A DNA stretch of 33,379 bases from DATJFH01 sp035495815. Its GTDB lineage: Bacteria; Acidobacteriota; Terriglobia; Bryobacterales; Bryobacteraceae. Made by a program: the position numbers and the translations under genes. Location: positions 1-33,379 of the forward strand of contig DATJFH010000073.1 in NCBI GenBank assembly GCA_035495815.1, given 5' to 3'. Below are positions 7,056-14,693 of this stretch, piece by piece (positions within the stretch are counted from its first letter, which is position 1; each line of letters starts with the position of its first letter). The notes under the pieces were generated by a model. It searched no databases, had not been told where the DNA came from, and was given only the letters and a program-made list of their open reading frames with translations.

Positions 7056-9095
7056 TTACTTGCCCCGCAGGACCGAACTGGCGTCCGCTTCGGCGATCAT
7101 GCGCTCGGCGTCGTCGCGCAGCAGAAAACGTTCGCGTACCAGCCTGGCCGCGGCCGAGCGCACGGCGGCCACGTACTTTTCATGGGTACCGTAGCGTTCC
7201 TCGAGCGACGGCCGGGGATCGCCGGCTGCGATTCGCGCCGCTTTTGTCGGAGCGAAGGGAATGAGACCTCCGGCAGTGCCGCATCCCTTACCCGCGAAGA
7301 ATCCCTGGGCGGTGACGTTCCAGCCCAGGTAGGCGCCGAGCGGCGCCTGGTGCAGCACGCTGGCTACGCCGGCGATCTCGTTGCCGTCGGCATCGACGCG
7401 CGGAACAAGGCTGGGGAGCGTCTGCCGGATGGGCGGCGGCTGGACCGCGATCACCCCGGAGAGGTCGTTATAGCGGAAGTCCGGTCCCAGGTCGTAATCG
7501 TAGAGCGGATTGATCACGCCGTCCGGCAGCGGCCATCCCGGAATGCCGGGGAAGCCCATCCGGGCAGCGGCGGGAACGGTGAGCTCCCCGCGGTCGAGAC
7601 GCGGATACTGGCTCGGCGGGGGAGCGGTTCCCTTCACCACCCAGTCAACCAGAGCCGCGAGCAGAGCCCGCAAGGACGGAGCGGAAGGATTCGGATTGGT
7701 GGGCAGCAGGCACTGGCCGGGCGGCTTCTGCGCGGCTGCCTCGAAGCCTCCTCGCCCGCCTCCGTGCGATACGCCGGGGAAATAATAGCGGCGGACGTTG
7801 GGCGGCAGCGGAATATCGCGGTCAGCGCGGGTTCCCACCAGGTCCGGAGACATGCGCAGCGCCCAGAATTCGGCCGAGCCGAAGGTCTCGAAGATCTTGG
7901 GACAGGTTCCGGTGGCGCGGCACCGGTCGAGCAGGGCGCCCGCGGGGCGATGGCGGGCCTGGTCCTGATAGTCGCTCCACCAGACCACTCCGTCGCTGCC
8001 CGGCTCGTAGAGGCTGGCTGCGCCGCCCGGGGCTGCGAAGCGGATGTTCAGCGCAAGCTGGCGGGCGGCGATGTTGGGATTCGCGCCATCCAGCACGATG
8101 CGCCCTGCTTCGTCCTGGTTGAAACCGAGGTGAATGAAGCTGCGGATGAAATTACCGGATTGCGAATTGCCCTGCCCGATGGCAAACGAGATTCTCTTTG
8201 CCAGCGGATTCGGCGCGGCGGTCTCGTCCCCGGCCGCGTACCGGAAGAACGAATTCAGATCGCGGGTGGCCGCAAAGCCGATTCCCAGCACGGGCGGATC
8301 CTTGGCTGTGTAAACCAACTCGTACAACAAGGACGGATCGAAGCCGCCCTTGATGCAGATCTTGCCGGCGTCGGGCGTGCCCGGGAACGCGGTTTTTGCA
8401 CAGTCGGCGAAAGCCCAGTCGGCGGGTCGGATGAGCGTGATGGCTCCGCCTTCGGAAGCGCGCCGGGTGAGCTGCGCCTTGGACGAATCGAGGCTGACGG
8501 GGCGCGGGAGGGGAGTCTTGGCCTGGTCGCCCACCACGGGCAGCGTGTTCGCTCCCTTCTGCATGTTGAAGAACCGGACGAGCACCGGTCCGGTGACGCT
8601 GGAGCCGTCCGGATTTCGGGCCGCCGGGACGGAGATCGTTTCGAGGCCCTGAGCCGGCGGGATGTCGCCCTGCCAGCCGCTGGCGAGCACCACGTGGCCT
8701 CGCTTGAAGAAGTCGGCTAACAGCGGCGAGGCGGGGTCGATCGAGATGTGGCCGCGATTGGGTACCAGATAGACGAGAACCCCGCTCGCGCGGGCCATGT
8801 CCACGGGCTTCGCCATGGAAAATGTGGCGGAATACTCCACCATGCCCCGGCTGTTTCGCGGCGCGAGTTGGAGGTCGGTGATGATGGCGTTCAGCGGGTC
8901 CTTCGGATCGAGCTCGCCATAAGCATGGCCGGTGAGTTTTTCATACTTGCCCGCGTCGTCGAAGGAACGCGCCTCGAACGCCGGGGCGTCGCGGCGCTCG
9001 ATGACCAGTCGCGTGATGCGGGCCTGCGCCGGCGCCGCAAGAATGAACGCTATGCCAAGAGAGATGACAGTGAACTTTTGCACGGCTACCAGCAT
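7056..9095 (-). CDS. secreted alpha/beta hydrolase (Abhydrolase_10-like)
   Basis: A 679-residue protein with a signal peptide (MLVAVQKFTVISLGIAFILA, then a cleavage site like AQA near residue 25). The C-terminal half carries an alpha/beta-hydrolase nucleophile elbow, IGQGNSQSGNF, with S313 as likely nucleophile. A later VSHGGG segment may supply the catalytic histidine. The G-x-S-Q-S-G form and the large N-terminal beta-rich part fit the alpha/beta hydrolase domain family known as Abhydrolase_10 (PF20091), found in secreted proteins of soil bacteria; substrates are unknown. Several cysteines (DCAKTAF, GKICIKG, RCRATGTCP) may form disulfides, as expected for an exported protein. The start ATG 9095 has GGGAGGG about five bases upstream. 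The gene is convergent with the broken LamG gene, 15 bases apart. It lies downstream of the penicillin-binding protein gene on the same strand, 127 bases away. Confidence 0.85.
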   Translation of the reverse strand: MLVAVQKFTVISLGIAFILAAPAQARITRLVIERRDAPAFEARSFDDAGKYEKLTGHAYGELDPKDPLNAIITDLQLAPRNSRGMVEYSATFSMAKPVDMARASGVLVYLVPNRGHISIDPASPLLADFFKRGHVVLASGWQGDIPPAQGLETISVPAARNPDGSSVTGPVLVRFFNMQKGANTLPVVGDQAKTPLPRPVSLDSSKAQLTRRASEGGAITLIRPADWAFADCAKTAFPGTPDAGKICIKGGFDPSLLYELVYTAKDPPVLGIGFAATRDLNSFFRYAAGDETAAPNPLAKRISFAIGQGNSQSGNFIRSFIHLGFNQDEAGRIVLDGANPNIAARQLALNIRFAAPGGAASLYEPGSDGVVWWSDYQDQARHRPAGALLDRCRATGTCPKIFETFGSAEFWALRMSPDLVGTRADRDIPLPPNVRRYYFPGVSHGGGRGGFEAAAQKPPGQCLLPTNPNPSAPSLRALLAALVDWVVKGTAPPPSQYPRLDRGELTVPAAARMGFPGIPGWPLPDGVINPLYDYDLGPDFRYNDLSGVIAVQPPPIRQTLPSLVPRVDADGNEIAGVASVLHQAPLGAYLGWNVTAQGFFAGKGCGTAGGLIPFAPTKAARIAAGDPRPSLEERYGTHEKYVAAVRSAAARLVRERFLLRDDAERMIAEADASSVLRGK

Positions 9096-9153
9096 CCGGC
9101 CCTCCCGAGGCTCACATTATAGCCGCTTCGGGAGCGCTACAGACCGCCCGGAC

Positions 9154-9173
9154 CGTCGAGATGAGTCTCGACG
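9154..9173 (-). terminator. hairpin between the penicillin-binding protein gene and the hydrolase gene
   Basis: CGTCGAGA and TCTCGACG form an 8-bp perfect stem with a TGAG loop. It lies about 50 bases past the stop of the penicillin-binding protein gene in the direction of transcription. There is no clear T-tract after it, so it may be a weak or Rho-assisted terminator, or an RNA-stabilising structure. Confidence 0.35.
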
Positions 9174-9222
9174 ACGGGGTCAACGTCGCCGCTCTCAACG
9201 CGTGGCGCGACCCCGGACAGCA

Positions 9223-11301
9223 TTACCGCGAAGAGAGTGATGCCGGCGCCGCCGCCGCACGCCCGTGAAGGGGACACATTTCCTGAGGCTCGGCTCCCGC
9301 GATGAAATACTCGCTGCGTGTCTGGCCGCAGTTCGCCGTGGCCAGGAGTCCCGTTTCTGGGTCGATCACAGCGCTTGTGATTCCTCGCGGAGGCCTGAAG
9401 GGCTGGACGTCATGATAGAGCGGCTGCTCCGTCGCCCGCTTCATGAACTCGGTCCAGATCGGCAGAGCGGACTTCGAGCCCTCCAGCTTCAGGTCGCTGT
9501 TGTCGTCGAATCCGACCCAGACCACGCACAGCAGCTTTGAAGTGAAACCGGCGAACCAACCGTCGTGAGAAGTCCCCGTCTTGCCGGCGGCCGGCGCTCT
9601 GAAGCCGCGCGCCCGGACGCCGTAGCCGGTGCCGCTATTGACCACGTCTTCCATCAGGTTCTCGGTGAGGAACGCAACCCGCGGGTCGAGGACTTGCCGG
9701 GTCTCTACCGGGCGCCGGTATAGTGACTTTCCGCTTCGGGTCTTGATCTGGGAAACCAGATTCGGCCTTACGTAGACTCCCTCATTCGCGAAGATCGTGT
9801 AGGCCCCGGCAATTCCGAGCGGAGTGGCTTCGTACGACCCCAGCGCCAGTGACGGCGTGGCCTGAATGTGATCCCCCAGCCCGGCTCGTCTGGCAAGATC
9901 GGCCACCGCGCCGTACCCGGTCATCTCGGCGACTCGGACGGCGGGCACGTTCAGCGACTTCCGCATGGCCTCCCGCACGGAGACCTCGCCCACATCTTCA
10001 TGCCCGAAATTTCCCGGCTGGTATAACGCGCCCTGGAACCAGAAGCCGGTTGGATCGTCCGAAATCATGGTGGCGGCAGTGATTACCGGCCGGTTTCCGC
10101 CGGTGAGAGCGGAATTCAGCGCGGCCGCGTAGACAAAAGGCTTGAATACCGATCCCGGCTGCCGTTCCGCCACCGCGCGATTCAACTGGCTGGCCCCGTA
10201 GTCACGGCCGCCGACCAGCGCCTTCACATCCCCCGTATGCGGATCCATGGCGACCAGCGCCACCTGCGGCGCCGGTGAAGCCGTCCCCTTTCCGCCGGAC
10301 CGTTTCCGCAGCTGTTCGTCCACCAGGCGCATCCCCATCCGGATAGCGTCGTTGGCAGCCTGCTGCAAATGGATGTCGACCGTGGTGTAGACCTCCTGGG
10401 TTTCCCTGCCTTGGTCGGTATCGCCGAGAGCCTCCTGCACCTCCTCGTTTACCAGGTCCATGAAATATGGCTCGCCGCTCGAGACCGGGTTCGCCGCGAT
10501 GCGTATCGGCGTTTGCAGGGCTTCCCGGTATTCACGCTCCCCGATGTACCCGTTGCGGCGCATCAGGGAGAGCACCACGTTGCGCCGGTCTCGCATCAGA
10601 TCTCCGGCCCGCAGCGGGTGGTAGTAGCTGGGCCGTTGAATCAGCCCCGCCAGCATGGCGGCTTCAGGCAGAGAAAGATCGGCGAGGTCCTTGTCCAGGT
10701 AGGCCTTGGCCGCCGCTCCGAATCCGTGCAGGCTGAATGTGCCGCGCCTGCCCAGATACACCTGATTGCAATAGCCGGTAAAGATCTGCTGCTTGGTCAT
10801 CTTCTCTTCCAGCCGCAGCGCCATGGCGATCTCGGTCAGCTTCCGCTGCCACATCTTTTGAGGCCCCAGCCACAGGCTTCTGGCCAACTGCATGGTAATC
10901 GTCGAAGCTCCCTCACTCTTGCGGCCGTGTTTGAGATCCCTGTAAGCCGCTTTGAGCATTCGCAACGGGTCGATGCCGGGATGGTGGAAGAAACGCTTGT
11001 CTTCAGCCGAAATCACCGCATGGACCAAGCGGGGCGGTATCTGATCGAAGCTGACGATACGGCGATGCTCGCGGTTCGGCGACACATTCGTCATCAGACG
11101 GGGGGGGACCGCCGAGTAGATGTCCGAACTGCCCGCGAAAAGCCCCCTGGTCAATTCATGATCGATGCGCGGGGCGAAACGGAAGTAGGCTGCGGCCAAC
11201 ACTAGGGCCGGCGCAATCACTGCCGCGGCGACGGCAGCCAGCGCATATTTACGGATTCCGCCGGAAGCGAAGGTGGAAAGTTCGGTACCCTGTGGCGTCA
11301 C
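9223..11301 (-). CDS. bifunctional class A penicillin-binding protein (PBP1a/1b type)
   Basis: A membrane-anchored peptidoglycan synthase with glycosyltransferase (GT51) and transpeptidase domains, about 692 residues from the chosen start. One TM segment spans residues about 20-40 (ALAAVAAAVIAPALVLAAAY). The GT51 motifs are EDKRFFHHPGID (catalytic Glu near residue 100), GASTITMQLARSL, RKLTEIAMALRLEEKMTK and GFGAAAKAYL. The transpeptidase motifs are SVFK (Ser about 384), SLN (about 449) and KTGTS (about 574). The C-terminal tail has a CGQTRSEYF segment and a second cysteine. Start choice: GTG at 11301 leaves a short cytoplasmic tail before the TM helix. A TTG at 11403 in the same frame would add 34 residues but would run over the start of the divergent zinc-ribbon gene, so it is less likely. 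The ribosome-binding site is weak at both. Confidence 0.93.
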   Translation of the reverse strand: MTPQGTELSTFASGGIRKYALAAVAAAVIAPALVLAAAYFRFAPRIDHELTRGLFAGSSDIYSAVPPRLMTNVSPNREHRRIVSFDQIPPRLVHAVISAEDKRFFHHPGIDPLRMLKAAYRDLKHGRKSEGASTITMQLARSLWLGPQKMWQRKLTEIAMALRLEEKMTKQQIFTGYCNQVYLGRRGTFSLHGFGAAAKAYLDKDLADLSLPEAAMLAGLIQRPSYYHPLRAGDLMRDRRNVVLSLMRRNGYIGEREYREALQTPIRIAANPVSSGEPYFMDLVNEEVQEALGDTDQGRETQEVYTTVDIHLQQAANDAIRMGMRLVDEQLRKRSGGKGTASPAPQVALVAMDPHTGDVKALVGGRDYGASQLNRAVAERQPGSVFKPFVYAAALNSALTGGNRPVITAATMISDDPTGFWFQGALYQPGNFGHEDVGEVSVREAMRKSLNVPAVRVAEMTGYGAVADLARRAGLGDHIQATPSLALGSYEATPLGIAGAYTIFANEGVYVRPNLVSQIKTRSGKSLYRRPVETRQVLDPRVAFLTENLMEDVVNSGTGYGVRARGFRAPAAGKTGTSHDGWFAGFTSKLLCVVWVGFDDNSDLKLEGSKSALPIWTEFMKRATEQPLYHDVQPFRPPRGITSAVIDPETGLLATANCGQTRSEYFIAGAEPQEMCPLHGRAAAAPASLSSR

Positions 11302-11376
11302 AACCCTTGTAGAGCAACCCTCGGGCCAACATGAATGAACCTTCGGAACTTGATTTGCGTATCTCTTTTCAGACCT

Positions 11377-11724
11377 ATGTACTGCACAACTTGTGGCGAA
11401 CAATTAGGCGAGCAGAGCAAATTCTGCTCGCAATGCGGACGGCCGGTGGGCGCGGCTCCCCCGCAGCCCTATGCCCCAGCCGGCCGGCTCGTGCGGGTCC
11501 GTGAGGGCAAGAAGATCGCCGGCGTCTGCGCAGGCTTTGCGCGTTACCTGAATCTGGACGTGACGCTGGTGCGCATCGTCTGGCTGGTGATCACGCTGAC
11601 CGCGGGCGTGGGACTCATTGCTTACGCCGTGGCCTGGATTGCCATGCCGAAGGAGGACGAAGTAGGGCTGCTGCCGCCTCCTCCTCATTCCGTGGACGCG
11701 CCGAATACTCTGGCGAAGATCTGA
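11377..11724 (+). CDS. zinc-ribbon plus PspC-domain membrane protein
   Basis: A 115-residue protein. Residues 1-24 form a zinc ribbon with two CxxC knuckles (MYCTTCGEQ and FCSQCGRP). A linker rich in Pro and Ala follows, then a PspC domain: REGKKIAGVCAGFARYLNLD, and a TM helix IVWLVITLTAGVGLIAYAVAWIAMP. PspC domains occur in phage-shock/envelope-stress proteins; here there is no pspA or other psp gene nearby, so a stress role is only a possibility. The start ATG 11377 begins directly at the zinc ribbon; an ATG 42 bases upstream would add 14 unrelated residues. No clear Shine-Dalgarno sequence precedes it. The last 40 bases overlap the 3' end of purB on the opposite strand. Confidence 0.85.
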   Translation: MYCTTCGEQLGEQSKFCSQCGRPVGAAPPQPYAPAGRLVRVREGKKIAGVCAGFARYLNLDVTLVRIVWLVITLTAGVGLIAYAVAWIAMPKEDEVGLLPPPPHSVDAPNTLAKI

Positions 11725-13004
11725 TCGACGTGCCGCAGCTGGCGCTCGAGCGAGAAGCTGCGGCCGATCCCTTCCGCTCCCAGGGCGGCACGGATCTCCG
11801 GGTCGTTCTCGACGGCCGCTCGGAAGTCCGATTCCTCCGTCCAGGCTCGCATGGCATAACCCTGCACCAGCTTGTACGCCTGTTCCCGGAGCATGCCGGC
11901 GGCCGCCAGATCCAGTAATAGCTGGCCGGAGAAGATCAGTCCTTTTGTCATCTCCAGGTTGCGGCGCATGCGGTCGGGATAGACGAGCAGCTTGTCCACC
12001 AGCCGGGTGGTCTTGTGTAACAGATAGTCGGCGAGGATGGTCGAGTCCGGCAGGATGACGCGCTCGACGGAGGAGTGCGAAATATCTCGCTCGTGCCACA
12101 GCGCTACGTCTTCGAAGGCGGCCTGCGCGTTGGCGCGGATTACGCGCGCCAGGCCGCAGATCTGCTCGCAGGTCACCGGATTGCGCTTGTGAGGCATGGC
12201 CGAGCTGCCCTTCTGGCCGGCGGCGAAATACTCCTCGGCCTCCCGTACTTCGGTGCGCTGCAGGTGACGTACTTCGAGGGCGATCTTCTCGAGTAACGCG
12301 GCCACCAGGGCTAGCGCCGAGACGTACGCCGCATGGCGGTCGCGCTGGATCACCTGTGAGGCGACCGCCGCCGGCGCAAGTCCCAGCCGGGCGCAGATGC
12401 GCTCTTCGGCCTCCGGTCCGATATGCGCGAACGTGCCGACCGCGCCGGAGACCTTGCCCACCCGCAGCCCCTCGGCGGCGGCCCGCAGCCGCTCCAGATT
12501 GCGGCCCGCTTCTTCATGCCAGATGGCCAGCTTCAAACCGAACGTGATGGGCTCGGCATGTACGCCGTGCGTTCGTCCGATCTGCACCGTACTCCGGAAC
12601 TCGAGCGCGCGTCGCTTGAGAACCTCCCGGAGCGCGGCCAGGCCGTCGATCAGCAGGGCTGAAGCCTGCTTGAGCTGCAGCGCCTGGGCCGTATCCACCA
12701 CATCGTTCGAGGTGAGCCCGAAGTGGAACCAGCGGGAAGCCTCGGCGTGCCCCGCGGCGGCCATGGTTTCAGAGACAGCCGTGGTGAAGGCGATCACGTC
12801 GTGCTTCACCTCGTCCTCGATCTGGCGCATGCGCAAGAGATCGAATCCTGCATGGGCCCGCAGCTTGCGCGCCGCGTCGGCCGGGACCTCGCCCAGCTCG
12901 GCCAGCGCTTCGGAGGCCGCCAGCTCCACCTCCAGCCATTGCGCGAATTTATTCTGATCGCTCCAGATGCGCCCCATGTCAGGGCGCGTGTACCGTTCAA
13001 TCAT
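11685..13004 (-). CDS. purB: adenylosuccinate lyase
   Basis: PurB catalyses two beta-eliminations that release fumarate: SAICAR to AICAR, and adenylosuccinate to AMP, in purine synthesis. The 439-residue product has the fumarase/aspartase-superfamily signature GSSAMPHKRNP at residues about 266-276, holding the flexible catalytic loop. It also has TSNDVVDTA (about 98) and GRTHGVHAEP (about 143) with the catalytic histidine. The N-terminus MIERYTRPDMGRIWSD is typical of bacterial PurB of the B. subtilis/Thermotoga type (about 430 residues). The start ATG 13004 lies 31 bases after the stop of the MBL-fold gene on the same strand, so the two are probably co-transcribed. Its 3' end overlaps the zinc-ribbon/PspC gene by 40 bases in convergent orientation. 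Confidence 0.97.
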   Translation of the reverse strand: MIERYTRPDMGRIWSDQNKFAQWLEVELAASEALAELGEVPADAARKLRAHAGFDLLRMRQIEDEVKHDVIAFTTAVSETMAAAGHAEASRWFHFGLTSNDVVDTAQALQLKQASALLIDGLAALREVLKRRALEFRSTVQIGRTHGVHAEPITFGLKLAIWHEEAGRNLERLRAAAEGLRVGKVSGAVGTFAHIGPEAEERICARLGLAPAAVASQVIQRDRHAAYVSALALVAALLEKIALEVRHLQRTEVREAEEYFAAGQKGSSAMPHKRNPVTCEQICGLARVIRANAQAAFEDVALWHERDISHSSVERVILPDSTILADYLLHKTTRLVDKLLVYPDRMRRNLEMTKGLIFSGQLLLDLAAAGMLREQAYKLVQGYAMRAWTEESDFRAAVENDPEIRAALGAEGIGRSFSLERQLRHVDQIFARVFGASTE

Positions 13005-13035
13005 AAAAAAATTGCTTGCCGCGAGACAGCCGGAT

Positions 13036-13806
13036 TCAAAACGTAAAGACTTCGGACGGCTGCCGCTGCTCGGCGATGACCAGCCGGGTATCGAGCCCCC
13101 GCCGGTCGAGCGCCTGGCGCGCGGACATGCGCGCGATCTCCGGATGGTTGTTGTGCTCGCTCAAATGCCCCAGGATCAGCGCCGCGGCGTTCGATTCGAA
13201 ATCGCGCAGGATGAAATCGCAGGCGCCGTCGTTCGACAAATGACCCACCCGGCTCATCACGCGCTGCTTGACCGACCAGGGATAGGGCCCGACCTTCAGC
13301 ATATCCAAGTCGTGATTCGATTCGAGCAGCAGGAGGTCCGCCCGCCTCAGATGGAAGCGGATGGAGTCGGTCACGTAGCCTAGGTCGGTGGCGATGCCGA
13401 ATTTGACGCCCTCCGCGCGCAGGCAAAAGCCGACCGGATCGATGGCGTCGTGCGGAATGGTAAAGCTGTCGATTTCGATGTCGCCGATAACCACGGTGGC
13501 TCCCGCCATGAATACCTCGAGTTTGGGCGTGTGCCCCAGCCAGTCGATGGCGGGAGCGGTGAGCCAGCTCATGTAGACCGGGATGTCCAGCTTTTTCGCC
13601 AGGCGCGCCAGGCCGGCCACGTGGTCCGAATGCTCGTGGGTGATGAGGATGGCGTCCAGCCGGTTGGCGTCTTCCCCGATGGCGGCCATCCGGCTGCAGG
13701 TTTCCCGGTAACTCAAACCCGCGTCGACGAGCAGCCGCGTGCTCCCGGTCGCGAAGAACGTGGAGTTTCCCGAGCTTCCGCTGGCGAGTGCGCAAATCCT
13801 GACGAT
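13036..13806 (-). CDS. metallo-beta-lactamase-fold hydrolase (YycJ/WalJ-like), non-canonical start
   Basis: An MBL-fold protein of about 256 residues. After the start region it reads RICALASGSSGNSTFF, the usual N-terminus of the YycJ/WalJ group. The metal-binding motif THEHSDHVAGL follows at about residues 56-66, then IPHDAIDPVG, a DLGYVTDS segment and LLLESNHDLDML. It ends near LGHLSEHNNHPE, which provides the last histidine. Members are thought to be nucleases or related hydrolases. No ATG, GTG or TTG lies in frame between the TAG at 13822-13824 and the conserved ASGSSGN block. The best guess is ATC at 13806 (or the next codon GTC), preceded by GGAGG. A TTG at 13716 would delete about 30 conserved residues. 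The end of the gene is 31 bases upstream of purB. Confidence 0.85.
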   Translation of the reverse strand: MVRICALASGSSGNSTFFATGSTRLLVDAGLSYRETCSRMAAIGEDANRLDAILITHEHSDHVAGLARLAKKLDIPVYMSWLTAPAIDWLGHTPKLEVFMAGATVVIGDIEIDSFTIPHDAIDPVGFCLRAEGVKFGIATDLGYVTDSIRFHLRRADLLLLESNHDLDMLKVGPYPWSVKQRVMSRVGHLSNDGACDFILRDFESNAAALILGHLSEHNNHPEIARMSARQALDRRGLDTRLVIAEQRQPSEVFTF

Positions 13807-13823
13807 ACCGGCCTCCGCAACCT

Positions 13824-13852
13824 ATTGTGTCAGCAAAAATCCCTCAAAACAA
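13824..13852 (-). promoter_or_regulatory. putative promoter of the MBL-fold/purB unit
   Basis: On the minus strand TTGTTT (13847-13852) and CACAAT (13824-13829) are separated by exactly 17 bases and lie upstream of the GGAGG ribosome-binding site. The match to sigma-70 consensus is moderate (3/6 and 4/6). The -35-like hexamer falls inside the 24-bp palindrome, so a bound regulator could block it. Confidence 0.3.
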
Positions 13853-13870
13853 CATGTGCACATTTTGTTT
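13847..13870. promoter_or_regulatory. 24-bp near-perfect palindrome, candidate operator
   Basis: The half-sites AAACAACATGTG and CACATTTTGTTT are inverted copies with 11 of 12 positions paired; the inner 10 bases ATGTGCACAT are fully symmetric. It lies in an AT-rich stretch between the divergent MBL-fold gene and the GntR/FCD regulator gene. Length and symmetry suit a dimeric helix-turn-helix repressor such as the adjacent GntR-family protein, but its true ligand is unknown. Confidence 0.6.
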
Positions 13871-14010
13871 GAAGAGATCTCTTGCCGCCGAGCTTCATCG
13901 TACAACTTTCCCGGCACCGGCGTTTGTTCGAACGCACGTTCCTTCCCCCGAATACAGACATCTGAAATTATTTACTTTACATATTCGATTCCCAGCTGTT
14001 ATCGTGGGTT

Positions 14011-14018
14011 TGTACACG
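14011..14018 (+). promoter_or_regulatory. TGTACA-centred site just before the GntR/FCD gene
   Basis: TGTACACG lies 7-14 bases before the ATG at 14025; TGTACA is palindromic and within TTGTACAC resembles the TTGTnnnACAA-type sites of some FadR-subfamily regulators. A -35-like TTTACA (13976-13981) lies 18 bases before TATCGT (14000-14005), so this site would be close to the transcription start and could serve autoregulation. Tentative. Confidence 0.3.
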
Positions 14019-14024
14019 GGACGA

Positions 14025-14693
14025 ATGGAACTCGAGAAGATCCAAAGGGAACGCGCCGTCGATGCTGTCTATCAGGCGCTGCGGCAGGCGATCGTCAGCT
14101 CGCTGATGAAGCCCGGCGAGCGCCTGAACGTGGACGAGCTGGCGCGGAAGCTGGGCGTCAGCCTCACTCCCGTCCGCAGCGCTATCCAGCAGCTTGCGAA
14201 CGAGGGGCTGGTGGAAATTCGCCCCCGCAGCGGGACGTTCGTGGCCAGTCTTTCCCCGCAGGACGTGGAGGAGACTTTCGAGATCCGCTGCGCCCTGGAG
14301 CAGCTGGCGGGGGAGAAGGCGGTGGCAAATATCAAGCCGGCTGCGCTGAAGCGGCTGCGGGGACTGCTGCGCTCCCTGGCCCGGCCTACGCGCAGCGACG
14401 AGGACCGCAAAGCGCACGAGCAGGACAACTCCGAGCTGCACCGCATCATCGTCGAGGCGGCGGGGAACCGGCGGCTGCTGGAAATGTACGAGGCCCTCAA
14501 CGCCCATATCAAGATCGCGCGCATCCACTCCGCCGAGGCCAACTGGCCGGCCAGAATGGAACAGGAGCAGGCCGAGCACGAAGAGATCGTGAACGCGCTC
14601 GAGAAGCGGGACGCCGCGGCGCTGGCCAGGGTTCTTCGCCGGCATATCTATCGTGCGAAGGACGCCCTGGTCGCGACGCTGCGCGCGAGATGA
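14025..14693 (+). CDS. GntR-family (FadR/FCD subfamily) transcriptional regulator
   Basis: A 222-residue DNA-binding repressor or activator. Residues about 8-75 form the GntR winged helix: AVDAVYQALRQAIVSSLMKPG, then LNVDELARKLGVSLTPVRSAI and EGLVEIRPRSGTFVA. Residues about 82-215 form an all-helical FCD ligand-binding domain, with HRIIVEAAGN and a late RRHIY segment likely giving metal-ligand histidines. FCD regulators usually respond to organic or sugar acids, which fits the downstream genes. ATG 14025 is chosen because it begins the domain; a longer reading to 13827 would cover the AT-rich control region and the palindrome. GGGA precedes the start but the Shine-Dalgarno sequence is weak. 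Its stop overlaps the next start as ATGA, so it heads a four-gene operon. Confidence 0.92.
   Translation: MELEKIQRERAVDAVYQALRQAIVSSLMKPGERLNVDELARKLGVSLTPVRSAIQQLANEGLVEIRPRSGTFVASLSPQDVEETFEIRCALEQLAGEKAVANIKPAALKRLRGLLRSLARPTRSDEDRKAHEQDNSELHRIIVEAAGNRRLLEMYEALNAHIKIARIHSAEANWPARMEQEQAEHEEIVNALEKRDAAALARVLRRHIYRAKDALVATLRAR

Noticed and set aside
7182..8720. A 512-codon open frame on the plus strand
   Set aside because: It is antisense to the well-supported secreted hydrolase, with Arg/Gly-rich sequence and no motifs.
9154..9173. A strong intrinsic terminator after the penicillin-binding protein gene
   Set aside because: The stem is perfect but no T-run follows on the minus strand, so it is listed only as a low-confidence hairpin.
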